This document shows positions 1-10,500 of a DNA stretch of 64,000 bases, in pieces. This DNA is from CAZZKG01 sp964654825 (GTDB taxonomy: Bacteria > Gemmatimonadota > CAZMKB01). The DNA is taken from NCBI GenBank assembly GCA_964654825.1, contig CAZZKG010000001.1, positions 62,001 through 126,000 on the forward strand, read 5' to 3'. Both the position numbers and the translations under genes were made by a program. The stretch's first letter is position 1; each line of letters begins with the position of its first letter. The notes beneath the pieces were generated by a model. It saw nothing but the letters and a program-made list of their open reading frames with translations. It searched no databases and had not been told where the DNA came from.

Positions 1-100
1 ATAACATCATGCAATACATTTTACCCATTGTTACACAACGTATTACAAATATTACCGAACGGTTTTGTGTTGTTCCGGAGCGGATGAGGACAACGGGAAA

Positions 101-1180
101 TCAGTACCTCGTGAACAGTTTTCCCCACTTCGTTTCGAGAGCTTTTTTTACCCTCCCTCGGCCGATGAGTGGATACCAGTAGACATCGTGATAGAGCCAT
201 GAAGCAAGGTACGACCAAGGTGTGATGAAAGTGCGCAGTAGGAGTGGTTCGAGCGGTTTCAGAGGACCCCAGTAAATGAGTTTTTGTCCCCTGCTAGCGA
301 GGGTGTTTCGGGTACCATTGAAATGAAAATTCACCTTTTCGATATCTTCACCAACAACTTCGATTTCACGTGGATCTCCACATCCGAGACCAGCCTCGTG
401 AGCGAGCCTTATAAACTTGAGGTTCAATGGATCGAAACCCATCATTTTAGCGGCAATGGCATCGATCGCGACCTGATCCGCACTCGCGAGAATAAAGTCC
501 TTCTCATACGGCTGCATTGCCCGGGGTCCGGGGCCATCACCAGCAAAAGTCCCGTCCATGACCGCAAATACTCCAGGATGGATCTCCTTCTGAATCGTCA
601 GGAGATCGACCAGGGTCTCATGGATGACACTGTGCGTCCAGTGCCTTTTTTCATGAAGCAGACCTCCGAATGCGTTCTTCATTGCTCCGGTCATCGTGGT
701 GAAGACATGAGTCTTCATGGTCGGAAAATGAATGATCGCATCCCCGATGAAACGCTTCGGTATATGGATACCTTCGGGGAAGATACTATCGAGCACAAGC
801 ATCTTTCCCTTCGGTTCATATTTGATCCATTCCTCACCTTCATAAAGGTGGATGTTTCTCAGACCATATTTGTCGATGACCGTTTTGTGCTTGTTCCTGA
901 CCTCACCCTTCTTCGCACTCACCACCACGGTTTTGTTGTGGCAGGCATAGAGTTTGTCCTTGTCGTACCCGTCATCCAGTAACTTTTTTACTGCACCCTC
1001 GAGCTGCCAGGGCGTAGTGGAACAGGCAGGATAAAAAACCCCCCACGAGATGTTCAATTTCAGCGCTACATCTACCTCCTTGCCAATGGCCGCCTCGTAT
1101 CCAGCGAGGTTCATAAGCTTACCATAATCTTCGAGAACGCTGTCCGGTGAAGTTTTTAATACGGCTACCTTCGAATTCAT
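101..1180 (-). CDS. DUF362 domain-containing protein
   Basis: A 359-aa soluble protein. The segments around FPTMKTHVFTTMTGAMKN and the later GDGPGPRAM and ADQVAIDAIAAKMMG stretches are typical of DUF362, a family of unknown biochemical role often found near redox or cofactor genes. I see no ferredoxin-type CxxC cluster and no signal peptide, so this is the short, iron-sulfur-free form. The ATG at 1180 is preceded by a GGGGAG and, further up, a GGAGG. It lies 30 bp after the UbiA-family gene and is probably the last gene of the operon that starts at 14106. Its function here is unknown; co-transcription with gmhA and a prenyl-phosphate transferase hints at envelope metabolism, but that is only context. 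Confidence 0.8.
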   Translation of the reverse strand: MNSKVAVLKTSPDSVLEDYGKLMNLAGYEAAIGKEVDVALKLNISWGVFYPACSTTPWQLEGAVKKLLDDGYDKDKLYACHNKTVVVSAKKGEVRNKHKTVIDKYGLRNIHLYEGEEWIKYEPKGKMLVLDSIFPEGIHIPKRFIGDAIIHFPTMKTHVFTTMTGAMKNAFGGLLHEKRHWTHSVIHETLVDLLTIQKEIHPGVFAVMDGTFAGDGPGPRAMQPYEKDFILASADQVAIDAIAAKMMGFDPLNLKFIRLAHEAGLGCGDPREIEVVGEDIEKVNFHFNGTRNTLASRGQKLIYWGPLKPLEPLLLRTFITPWSYLASWLYHDVYWYPLIGRGRVKKALETKWGKLFTRY

Positions 1181-1210
1181 TACTCCCCTAGCCTCCTGAT
1201 AATAATCCGG

Positions 1211-2077
1211 TTAGAGATAAATGATAATACCCGCGGTCAATATCCACAGCAGCATGGTAATCATCAGCGGACGATCGCTCAACAATTCGGTCGTAGGATT
1301 ACCGCCGCCTTCCTTCTGGTGTATAAGGTAGAGATATCTGAAAATACCATAGAGGACAAACGGAACAGTGATTATCAAAGACCTCGTGTTGAATTTCGTT
1401 ACAGTTTCCTCCGCGACTGTGTATAACAGATATGAAACGACCATGGAAGCGGTTACAACAGAAATCATCTGGTCGAGAAAATATGGACTGTATTCTTCCA
1501 GGATTTGCCTGTGCTGTCTGGCTTCAGAATCAAGTATGACCAGTTCATGCCGTCTTTTCGAAAAAGCCAGAAAGAGTGCGAGGAGGATCGTACAAACGAG
1601 AAGCCATGAAGAAACCGAAACATCGATTATCTCTGCTCCACCATACACTCTCAGAAAAAATCCGGTCGCTACAATAAAAACATCCATGATGACGACATTC
1701 TTCAGGTGAAGAGAATAAGCCAAATTCATTAAAAAATATATGCAGGCGATAATACCGAATTCTCTATCGAGGTAGAAGGCGAGGGCTATCGAGATGATGA
1801 ACATAAAAACTGCAAACACATTCGCAGAAGCCACTTTCACCTGACCGGAAGCGATAGGCCTGAACCTCTTGATCGGGTGCATCTTATCCTTCTCGAGATC
1901 CATGACGTCGTTGAGGATATACACACAGCCCGAAAGAAAACAGAAACTTAAGAATGCGAGAATAGCCTTCAACACGAGGGGCGGGTTGAAAAGGTTCTCC
2001 GAGAATACGAGAGGGGCGAAAATAAAGAAGTTCTTGACCCACTGTTTTGGACGCATTGAATAGATCAGCTTACTCAT
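1211..2077 (-). CDS. UbiA-family prenyltransferase, decaprenyl-phosphate phosphoribosyltransferase type
   Basis: About 288 aa with roughly eight hydrophobic segments. The N-terminal MRPKQWVKNFFIFAPL and the aspartate motif NDVMDLEKDKMHP (an NDxxDxxxD site for Mg-diphosphate binding) followed by RPIASGQV match the UbiA subgroup that transfers phosphoribose from PRPP to a polyprenyl phosphate. It should sit in the inner membrane. The open frame extends upstream to 2125, but the ATG at 2077 overlaps the gmhA stop by 8 bp, has an AGAGGGA upstream, and begins just before the conserved motif, so I prefer it. In actinobacteria this reaction feeds arabinan synthesis. In Gram-negative genomes the acceptor and product are not established, so the exact substrate is uncertain. 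Confidence 0.85.
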   Translation of the reverse strand: MSKLIYSMRPKQWVKNFFIFAPLVFSENLFNPPLVLKAILAFLSFCFLSGCVYILNDVMDLEKDKMHPIKRFRPIASGQVKVASANVFAVFMFIISIALAFYLDREFGIIACIYFLMNLAYSLHLKNVVIMDVFIVATGFFLRVYGGAEIIDVSVSSWLLVCTILLALFLAFSKRRHELVILDSEARQHRQILEEYSPYFLDQMISVVTASMVVSYLLYTVAEETVTKFNTRSLIITVPFVLYGIFRYLYLIHQKEGGGNPTTELLSDRPLMITMLLWILTAGIIIYL

Positions 2078-2681
2078 CTTCTGTTTGTCCCTCTTTCTGA
2101 AAAAGTCCTTCTTCAACAATTTCACAGATTATGTGTCCGATGGTGATATGAGCTTCCTGGATCCGACATGTCCTCTCAGACGGCACGATGATCGGGAGAT
2201 CTACCTCGTCCTTCATCGGCCCCCCGTCCCGACCGAGAAGGCCGATTCTGAAGCATCCAACTGCTCTACCCGCTTTCAGCGCACTGATGACATTCGGTGA
2301 ATTGCCGCTCGTACTGATACCGATCAGCACATCACCTCTCTCAGCCAGAGCTTCAACCTGTCTCTCGAATATGTGGTCAAAACCGTAATCATTTCCGAGA
2401 GCGGTGATACCCGCAGGATTCGAAACCAGCGTGATAGCAGGCATCGGTTTTCTCTCAAGTTCGAATCGGCCTATAAGTTCGGCAGCGAGGTGCTGGGCAT
2501 CTGAAGCACTCCCCCCATTACCAAATAGAATCACCTTGCCACCGCCGCTGAGAGTTTTTTCGACCTCTAGTGAGGCACGGGCGATTTGCCCCGCCATCTC
2601 AGCAGCAATCTTTTCTTTTAGGGAAGCACTCTCGAGGAGAGAGTCCCGAATGTGATTCTCAAGATTTTCTCTGTCCATCAT
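2070..2681 (-). CDS. gmhA: D-sedoheptulose 7-phosphate isomerase
   Basis: A 203-aa SIS-domain protein of the size usual for GmhA, which converts sedoheptulose 7-phosphate to D-glycero-manno-heptose 7-phosphate, the first step to ADP-heptose for the LPS core. Visible motifs are FGNGGSASDAQHLAAEL, the sugar-phosphate loop STSGNSPNV, and TCRIQEAHITIGHIICE near the C-terminus, which holds the metal-binding Glu and His. It overlaps the end of the SpoIIE-type gene by 23 bp; ATGs at 2681 and 2678 are both possible. The other heptose genes (gmhB, hldE) are not in the window, but a GT9 heptosyltransferase-like gene is at 32207-33301. Confidence 0.92.
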   Translation of the reverse strand: MMDRENLENHIRDSLLESASLKEKIAAEMAGQIARASLEVEKTLSGGGKVILFGNGGSASDAQHLAAELIGRFELERKPMPAITLVSNPAGITALGNDYGFDHIFERQVEALAERGDVLIGISTSGNSPNVISALKAGRAVGCFRIGLLGRDGGPMKDEVDLPIIVPSERTCRIQEAHITIGHIICEIVEEGLFQKEGQTEDE

Positions 2682-5673
2682 TAGAGTCTGGTCCTCTTAC
2701 CAGTTCGATTACTTCATCACGGTTCTGAACAGTCCTGAGAACCTTATCCAGAGCTAGCTCTTTATAGATAACCTCGAAGCTCCTGTTCGGATTCATAATA
2801 AAAATATCCCCACCCTGCTTCCTGAGCCTCCTGAGCTGTTTGGTGATCGAACTCCAGCTGAAGATCTGACCATCCTCGACCTGACTCAAGTCAAATATAA
2901 TGATTTTCTTTCCCATATCCAGCGTCCTGGTTACTTCCTTGTCTATAAACGCATCAAAATCATCACCATCTCTGAAAATAAGAGGGATAGTTCTTATCTC
3001 TGGATGTGGTACGTTTTTCGGTTTCCCGTTTCCTTCCCCAAGAGCCTTGGATATGGCCTCTTTCTGAGGCTCTTCCTTGAATCCCGGCCAGAGTGGACTT
3101 GGAGGAGGAAGCCTCTTCGCTTTCCGGGTGGTTTCCGACATACCCGGCAACCTTCCCGGTCTGGGCAGCTGAGGCCTGGCATCGATCCCGGGGGCGGGTT
3201 TTGGGAGACCTTTAAATTTCGGGGGCTGGATCAAACCTTCGGTGATCACCCTGCCATCGATCGTAATGAGAGGTGTCCCGGGAGGTTTCAACCTCTTGGA
3301 GCCTCTGCCGCTTCTTTCGATGAAAGCTCTCCTGAGCTTTACGGTGTTGAGCTTCAGCCTTTTCAGTTCTCGATAGACGAGATTCGTCGAGACGATTGTG
3401 TTTGCATATCGCTCCGATTGCAGCGCCACAGTTATCCGTTTCACACCGTATTCGGGATGCTGCTTCACGATGTCGAGAAGTTTCGCCTGATCTTCAATAC
3501 TCAAATGCCGTACCGATATATCCTGTACTCCATCGAGTTCGTCGATAGGCTCATCGTTTCCTTCGACCCACTGTTTCCTGTACTTGTAAAAGGATGACGG
3601 TGAAATTCCCACCGCGAGGCATGCCTCTTTCACCTTCTTTCCATGCACCTCAACCATCTGGAGCACCTTCTTACCGAGATCGGCGAAATATTCCTGTCTC
3701 GACAGTTTTTCCTGTATGGCGAGTAATGTGATATCATCATTCTGAGACTGGCCCTGGGTAAAGTCAACGATTTCATCCTGAATGGATTTCACAAACTCAG
3801 TTACCTGTTCATGACCATGCCTTCGAATAGCATCGAGGAATCTCTCCTCTCCGAACTGTTCACGATCGGGATTCATGGCCTCGGTCACTCCATCAGTATA
3901 TGCTACGAGGAAATCACCCTTCATCAGTCTCATGTTGTCTGTGCGAATCGATTTCTCGAAGAGGTCTTCATCATCGAGCGATATCCCCACCGGAAATCCC
4001 TCCGGATTCAAGTAGTACGACTTCTTCGTCGTAGACCTGTAGAGGATGACCGGATTGTGTCCTGCACTCGAGTAGTTGACGATTCTGTTCTTCGAGTCGA
4101 GGATGAGGTAGAACATGGTGATGAACATCCCCTTTTTGATGTCTTCGGAGACGAACTTGTTTACTTTTACCAGTACATCAGATGAGGATTTGTTGCCCCG
4201 GGCCTCGAGTCTCAGAGCCGTGCGGATCATTGTCATGACCAGTGAGCCGGGTACGCCCTTGCCGGAGACATCGGCGATGGCAATCCCGAGGGTGTCCTTG
4301 TCGACCCACACGAAGTCAAAATAGTCTCCACCGACTTCTTTCGCGGCTTTATAGAACGAAGCAATTTCATAACCTTCGAGTTCGGGAAAGGATCTCGGAA
4401 GAAGCATGTGCTGAATTTCTTTCGCCACCTCGAGCTCCTGTTGCAGCTTTTCCTTCTCAACGAGTTCGCCCTGAGCGAAACGGAATTTCTTGGCCATATC
4501 ATTGAAAGCCTCTGCGATCTCACCAAGGTCGTCATCGGTGTCAATTATCAGAGAATCCTCGAGTGTCCCTTCACCAATACCCCGCACCCAGGTCGCGAGC
4601 TTCTTGAACGGCATCATGAGAATGTGGACCAGAAACAGGATCCCGATATTGCCGAAGACGAGAATCAAAGCGGAATAGAGTAAAATGTATTTCTGAGCTT
4701 CAGTGACTGCAGTCGAGATGTGCTGTCCGGACATTCTGACGATTGTACTTCCGACAATGTTGTCCAGCCGGGCATCGGCTTCGACATATATCGGCGTAGT
4801 AACCTGAAATATCTCCTCCCCATCCGGTACTCGGAAGCTCGTAATCGTATAGTCTTTTCGCGTGACATAGGGTACCTGCCTGGGAGGTGGGCTGTACTGT
4901 TCGAATATCATGTAGGGATCGGAATGACCGAAGATCATGTTCTGATTGTCGACGATGATCACTTCCCTGATCAGCGAATTGTCCGAAGCAGCGTTCTTTG
5001 CAAGGCCCGCCAATCCGAGGTCATCCTCGTTGATGATATAACTCCAGGCATTCTTCGACAATTGCTGGGCTGTGTTGAGAGTCTGTTGAAGGAGTTGCCC
5101 TCTGATATCTTCTTCCTGTGTACTGTATATTTTCCAGCCGCTCGCGACGAGGATGGCGCTGAAAATGAGAGTTGCAACTGTAGTTACCTTCCACCTGAGG
5201 GATATCCTGACGGGTACGACTTTCGCTACCCCGACTTTCTTGTGCGGTCTCTTCTTTGTAAGCCAGAGTTCATTACCACGATTTGTCGCATGGTACTCGA
5301 TGTCATCCATGAGTTTCTTCATCAGGAAGATCCCGAGACCACCTTTCTTCCCGATTTTCATATATGTCTGGAGATTGGGATCGCTCGCTTTTTTGAAATC
5401 GAAACTCTTCCCCTGATCGATCAGGACGAATGACACTGCGGTGGGTTTTACAATGGCGAGTATATCGATGAATCCGTTTTCGATACCACGGTATGCATGC
5501 CTGATGATATTTGTACAGCCTTCATCAACGGCAAGTTTGATACTGTTGATGTCCTTCATGTCGAAACCGAGGGAGGTCGAGACTTCTGTGATGAAGTCTC
5601 TGACCTGTGCGAGATGAATCTCCTCCGCGGGAATCCTCAGTTTCCTCTCGCTTGTCCTAACCAGTCCTCGCAT
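2659..5673 (-). CDS. Multidomain partner-switch protein: HATPase kinase, membrane sensor, HAMP, SpoIIE phosphatase, transposase-like HTH, STAS-like
   Basis: A 1004-aa chain. Residues 10-140 are an RsbW/SpoIIAB-like ATPase with N-box Glu51 and Asn55, the DQGKSFD loop near 86 and GGLG at 111-114. TM1 is 163-183, a sensor region lies at 184-327 and TM2 at 328-352. HAMP is 353-405. A SpoIIE/PP2C phosphatase spans 420-655 with GGDYFD (448), DVSGKG (468), AYTDG (591) and QNDD (644). Residues 665-790 resemble the helix-turn-helix and HTH_21 part of IS3 transposases (HPEYGVKRI). A Pro-rich linker follows, then a STAS-like fold at about 895-1000. The DSSG phosphosite of STAS appears to be lost. The first ATPase domain and the phosphatase look intact. 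It lies 4 bp after the PorV-TPR gene. The kinase and phosphatase could act on a separate STAS partner; the protein at 50473-51378 is a candidate. Confidence 0.88.
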   Translation of the reverse strand: MRGLVRTSERKLRIPAEEIHLAQVRDFITEVSTSLGFDMKDINSIKLAVDEGCTNIIRHAYRGIENGFIDILAIVKPTAVSFVLIDQGKSFDFKKASDPNLQTYMKIGKKGGLGIFLMKKLMDDIEYHATNRGNELWLTKKRPHKKVGVAKVVPVRISLRWKVTTVATLIFSAILVASGWKIYSTQEEDIRGQLLQQTLNTAQQLSKNAWSYIINEDDLGLAGLAKNAASDNSLIREVIIVDNQNMIFGHSDPYMIFEQYSPPPRQVPYVTRKDYTITSFRVPDGEEIFQVTTPIYVEADARLDNIVGSTIVRMSGQHISTAVTEAQKYILLYSALILVFGNIGILFLVHILMMPFKKLATWVRGIGEGTLEDSLIIDTDDDLGEIAEAFNDMAKKFRFAQGELVEKEKLQQELEVAKEIQHMLLPRSFPELEGYEIASFYKAAKEVGGDYFDFVWVDKDTLGIAIADVSGKGVPGSLVMTMIRTALRLEARGNKSSSDVLVKVNKFVSEDIKKGMFITMFYLILDSKNRIVNYSSAGHNPVILYRSTTKKSYYLNPEGFPVGISLDDEDLFEKSIRTDNMRLMKGDFLVAYTDGVTEAMNPDREQFGEERFLDAIRRHGHEQVTEFVKSIQDEIVDFTQGQSQNDDITLLAIQEKLSRQEYFADLGKKVLQMVEVHGKKVKEACLAVGISPSSFYKYRKQWVEGNDEPIDELDGVQDISVRHLSIEDQAKLLDIVKQHPEYGVKRITVALQSERYANTIVSTNLVYRELKRLKLNTVKLRRAFIERSGRGSKRLKPPGTPLITIDGRVITEGLIQPPKFKGLPKPAPGIDARPQLPRPGRLPGMSETTRKAKRLPPPSPLWPGFKEEPQKEAISKALGEGNGKPKNVPHPEIRTIPLIFRDGDDFDAFIDKEVTRTLDMGKKIIIFDLSQVEDGQIFSWSSITKQLRRLRKQGGDIFIMNPNRSFEVIYKELALDKVLRTVQNRDEVIELVRGPDSNDGQRKS

Positions 5674-5677
5674 GGTA

Positions 5678-7549
5678 TCACTTATTCTGAAGATTTTTAA
5701 GTGTTTCTATTCTCTGTTTCGCCTCATCAATATTTCTCTTTACCTTCACATTATAAGGATCTTCATCCAATATCTTCTGCCACGCTTCTATGGCCTCAGT
5801 ATACTTACCCTGCAGGTAGAGGTCTACTCCTTCGAGATACAGTTTTTCCATCTCCGGTTGAATCTCGGTGGTCACACCTGCCATCTTTGACTCTGTCAGG
5901 CCGATGTACTCCGCGATGAGAGCATTAGCAGGATTGAGCTGTTGGGCCTGCTTGAAATCATCAAGTGCAGACTCGTAATTCTCAGCAAGATAATCATCCA
6001 GTCCCCTCCTGAATCGGTCATTGGATCTAATCCTGTTCTCGCTCCTGGTGATCCTCCTCTGAATGTCGGGATTCTCACTGTCATACCGGAGTGCCTTGTG
6101 AAGCTCGTTGAGAGATGAGGCATAGTCTCCGACCCTGTCGTATGCCATGGCACGATTCAGATGCTGTTCGACTACATCTCCGATTTCGGCTGTCGCCCGC
6201 GCGATGTACTCCCTGGAAAGCGTATTCTCGGGATCGATTTCGAGAACCCGCTTCCAGGAGCTGATGGCTTCGTTGTAACTTTTCTGCGTATAGTGATGAA
6301 TACCGGCTTCGAAGAGCTCCCTCACAGCAGCCTGTGTGGCAATGTCCGTGTTCCTCTGCTGCTCCTGCCTGTTCAGCTCTTCGGTGATCCGGTCGATCGC
6401 CTCGAGTGCCTGCTGATTGTTCTCATCCCATGCCAGAACACCCTGCCACTGCCCCAGAGCTGCAAAGAAGTCTCCATCACTGGTAAGTTTCTCCGCCTCG
6501 GAGATCCTTCTCGCGATTTCATCTTCCCTCTGACGGGTCAGCCGTTCACTGGCTTCCCGCTCAACTCGCGCCTGTTCCTCTTCAATTTCTTCCCGCCTCA
6601 TCTCCTCTTTCGACTTCCCAAATTCGTAAGACAGAGAGATCAGGTGATTGGTCATGTAATCCGAATTCCTCAGTGCATAATCGAACTGAAATTTCCGGTA
6701 GACGAATCCCATACCGAAGGAGACCGACTCTGAATTGAAACCCATTCTGAAACGGATGAAAGATTGATAATCGTATGTGAAGCCGAGGCGTTGCCTGAAG
6801 TATCTCTTTGTATTTTTCTCGAGATCTAATACCGGAGTCAGTGTGTGTCCCTCCATCAATTTAAAACTTCTGGCAACTCCAAACGTCAGGGATCTCGACA
6901 TCGAGTCTCTCTCACGAAACAGTTTCATTGACGGTGGCAACAGGTTGCGCACGACGAAACCAAAATCAAATCCCTCGAACCAAGGGTGATAGTCATCGAG
7001 AAGCTGATGATACGCCAGGTCGATACCAAGTCCTGTGGCACTCTCATTGAACATCTGCTGATGATCGATCTTAAGACTTATCCCGAGTGCGGAGTTTTTG
7101 ATGAGAAAATCGGTATTTTTTCCGTACGAGAAGATATACCGGTACTGGGAATATGAAAACTTCTGCGTGTTGATCCCGAACTGATCCGTCCCCTGGATAT
7201 CACCCGTACTCACACGGAACATACCAGCACCGAAAGTTCCGATGTGTAACGTCGGATAGGTCACAGAGAAAAAGTCATACGGTGTATCACCGAGAAAAGA
7301 CGTGTGGAAGAAATTCGCATTTGCCACACTGATCCTGTCCATGTATGCCGGATTCCAGAAGAGAGCTGATGACTCCGAAGGTCTCGCAGCACCGGCCTGC
7401 CCCTGCCCCACCATGTCGGCACCGGTACCAAAACTGAATACCCCTTCGACTCCTCCATCCTCGGTCTGAGAGTATCCCGCTTCGGCCATGAGGAAGCCAA
7501 CCAGAGCCAGGATTAAAAACAATCGCATTGTCAGGGCCTTAAGGGTCAT
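5678..7549 (-). CDS. PorV/PorQ-like outer-membrane protein with C-terminal TPR repeats
   Basis: About 623 aa. A signal peptide (MTLKALTMRLFLILALVGFLM, cut near AGYSQ) leads into a region of about 300 residues typical of the PorV/PorQ family: FSFGTGADMVGQGQAGAA, ALFWNPAYM, and alternating short beta strands rich in aromatic residues and Gly. A charged, coiled-coil-like stretch (KEEMRREEIEEEQARVERE) then connects to about five TPR-like repeats (AISSWKRVLEIDPEN, ALDDFKQAQQLNPAN, AIEAWQKILDEDPYN). The barrel should lie in the outer membrane and the TPRs in the periplasm. PorV proteins act with type IX secretion as cargo shuttles. The ATG at 7549 overlaps the stop of the 2186-aa secreted protein by 4 bp (ATGA), so I choose it over the longer frame from 7618. 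Confidence 0.82.
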   Translation of the reverse strand: MTLKALTMRLFLILALVGFLMAEAGYSQTEDGGVEGVFSFGTGADMVGQGQAGAARPSESSALFWNPAYMDRISVANANFFHTSFLGDTPYDFFSVTYPTLHIGTFGAGMFRVSTGDIQGTDQFGINTQKFSYSQYRYIFSYGKNTDFLIKNSALGISLKIDHQQMFNESATGLGIDLAYHQLLDDYHPWFEGFDFGFVVRNLLPPSMKLFRERDSMSRSLTFGVARSFKLMEGHTLTPVLDLEKNTKRYFRQRLGFTYDYQSFIRFRMGFNSESVSFGMGFVYRKFQFDYALRNSDYMTNHLISLSYEFGKSKEEMRREEIEEEQARVEREASERLTRQREDEIARRISEAEKLTSDGDFFAALGQWQGVLAWDENNQQALEAIDRITEELNRQEQQRNTDIATQAAVRELFEAGIHHYTQKSYNEAISSWKRVLEIDPENTLSREYIARATAEIGDVVEQHLNRAMAYDRVGDYASSLNELHKALRYDSENPDIQRRITRSENRIRSNDRFRRGLDDYLAENYESALDDFKQAQQLNPANALIAEYIGLTESKMAGVTTEIQPEMEKLYLEGVDLYLQGKYTEAIEAWQKILDEDPYNVKVKRNIDEAKQRIETLKNLQNK

Positions 7550-10500
7550 TTCATCACCGCGATCTTGTGCTGGTGCGACAGTGTCCTCCCGCTCTCGAGC
7601 CGTGCCGAGACGACACACAAATACACTCCGTTCAGGATCACTTCACCACGACCGTTTCTCCCATCCCACTGGTACGTGTTGATGCCTGGTCCTGATCCAC
7701 CGGGTGTCCCCTGATCGAATCGTAAAATCTTCACCAGTTCACCAGTGAGACTATAGATGAACAGTTCGACCCTCGCGTTCTCAGGCAGATAGTAGGCGAT
7801 TGTAGTCGGCTCGAACCCTGCCCGAAACGGATTGGGATAGTTTTTAAAAGAACCGGTAAAGTCATCAGCACTCAAAACTACGAAATCAGATAGAAGTTCC
7901 GGTAAATCCGTACCCAGAGCATCCACGATATTCACAATCCTTCCATTGGAAAGATCCGTCGCAAAGATATCCTCGTTCCCGTTGAAGTGTAGAAGGATCG
8001 TCTGCGCCCCCGGTGATGGGATGATGTCGAGAAAGAAATAGAGCGTGTCGGGATTCGCACTAAGCCTGAAATCCGCTTCTCTGAGATTAACCAGGACAGT
8101 TTCACGGCTCAGATCGAATGCCGATGAGAGAAGAGCTTCACCTTCTATGTCACTCGACACGTACAGATCTTCAATGACCGATGAGGGCGGGTTGATGACG
8201 TCACCGCTTCTTTCTTCGAGAGAGACTTTTATGCTGTCGAGTCGTATCTCATTCTTCGCATTCCCCCTGTTTGAGAGCTCGAGTGCAATCATCCCAACAG
8301 CACCCTGCCCTGCGTACACATTCCGCGTAGGGAACCCATCCAGTTCTACAGCAGTGACTACGAGCTCGTTCCCTTCGACAACTGAGACCGGGATGGAATA
8401 TTCCCCCTGGTTGTAGAGGAGTGCGAGCTGTGCGGGATCGGTGTTCTCATCGTGTGGAATCGCTTCCACCGAAACTTTGATAATGTAGATACCGACACTC
8501 TGCGTATCCGGGACAGTCACCGTCCACTGAATCGTATCGGGCAGTGCAGGGTCGAACGGTCGTTCGGGATCAGAAACGGAGAAAGCAGTACCTGCAAGAT
8601 CGAGCAGGATACTTCCCGTATCCATAATGCCGGCTTCTCCCATGTTCTCGACGATACTCTCAACGATGAAGGACTGGCCGATCGTGACGACGGTATCGCT
8701 TCTCTGGGCATTTACCGAAATGGTCGCCGGCTCCTGGACCAGTAACGGGTCCAGATTCAGCGTGTCTACGAAGTTGATCTGATTGTAGACACCTTGCACG
8801 AACATAAGTGTCGGGAATTCTCCGGTGTCGAAGTCGGAATCCAGTTGCCCCTGCAGGAATGTCAGCGTCGTGTCACCAGGCTCGAGGACGGCGGTCCCGC
8901 TCTCGTTGAGGGCGATATCGAACTCCTCCTGGCCGTCCGTCATGTAGAATCGTGTACTGCCGTCAGTGAGATCGAGCGTCGCCTCGCCCGTGTTCGAAAC
9001 CCGGGCGGAAATGTGGACCATGTATCCTCTCGAAACCTTCTCTTTTGACATGGAGCCCGGCACATATTGCAGCTCTGGTTCGGACTGAACCGCAACCGAA
9101 TCGACATCGGGGAGGACCTGGTTAAAACTTCCTCCCGCGTGCGTTTGCCCCGAGAGGAACAGATCGACCGGGTACAGGCCCGAGGAGAATCCCGGATCGA
9201 GCGTTTCGAGACTGAACGTGAGTTGTGTTTCAGCCCCTCCCCCGGTTAAGGTCGTCTCGTTTGCAAGATGCCCTTCATACGTGTGCTCAGCGTCAAAGAA
9301 AGAGACTTTCGTGTTGGTAGTATTCAGATTGACTGATGATTCACCGTTATTCTGCACATGCAGTGACATTGCATACTGACCGCCGGGAGACAGGTTTTCG
9401 GGAGAGAGCGAGCCCGCAACGTACTCGGCTGTTGCGAGGGAGATGACAACGAGAGAATCGATCAGGTCGGATGAGTTATCTCCGATCTCACTCCCTCCGG
9501 ATGACCCGGCGGCGAAAGCGTCGATATAATACGTCCCCGTCCCGGTGAGCGAATTGACTTTCACCCCGACCGGGAGATAGCTGGTGACCAGTGGAGGTAA
9601 TGTGTCAGGTACAGTGATGAACTGTGCAAAATCACCGGGGGGAGCAAAAATGAGTCCATAGTCATCGATAATAATACTTTGAGAGCCGCTGTTTTCAACG
9701 GTGATGATAACACCGAGCGAATCCTCTACCGTCACCGTGTCTCTCGCTGCCTGCACCAATACAATCTTCATGCTCGAGATCTGGAGCGAATTGTTATCGA
9801 GAGCGACATCCTGATCGTACGGACTGCTGTTGTAATCGGTGCCGGTGAGATCGAGTATCGGGGTATAGCTTGTAATCTCCATTCCTTCGGGTATCATTTC
9901 AACTGCGAATGTAAGTGTGTCCCAATCGGATCCGCCATCCAGATCAATATCCTCAACCAGACCAGCCCGGTATTCAATCGGAGGATCCGCAAACCAGAAC
10001 TCGGATCCCGTATTGACCGTCACACCGGCTTCCCCCTCGTTTTTCACAAGAACCTTGAAGGAGACCGAATCCCCCGGTGAAACGGTGTTCGGCACGAGTG
10101 ATCCCGAGAGGTACGCTAAGATAGCCTGCGACTGGAACACGATGTCGATCGAGCCCGAGGCATCCCCCTGGACAGACACCACACTCACGGTACTCGTACC
10201 GGAGGCGGATGTCGCTTTCAGAGTCAGCTGGATCTTCCCCTCCTGGTCGGTCTGGAGCTGCTTCCCAGGAGTTCCCAGGTCCTGGTCCTGGTCGATTATA
10301 GTGCCGATCGTCGCAGCGACGGTGATAGAGGTGTTTTCGGCAACGATATTTCCACATGAATCGATGAACGATTCGGTTAGAATCTGGGTCGTCGAGCTTC
10401 CGTCGGCCGTCAGTGTATCCCTGCTTGCCTGGAGTGCGACGATCCCGGAGGGAAGATCGGGTTCGATGTACACCTGGCTCTTCCTGTACGGGGCGAGGAT

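Noticed and set aside
57..80. Terminator after the DUF362 gene
   Set aside because: The hairpin has a bulge and only a weak T-rich tail (TAATATTT), so it was not listed as a feature.
4720..5433. Plus-strand frame of 237 codons opposite the SpoIIE-type gene
   Set aside because: It overlaps a long minus-strand gene with intact domain motifs and shows no motif of its own.
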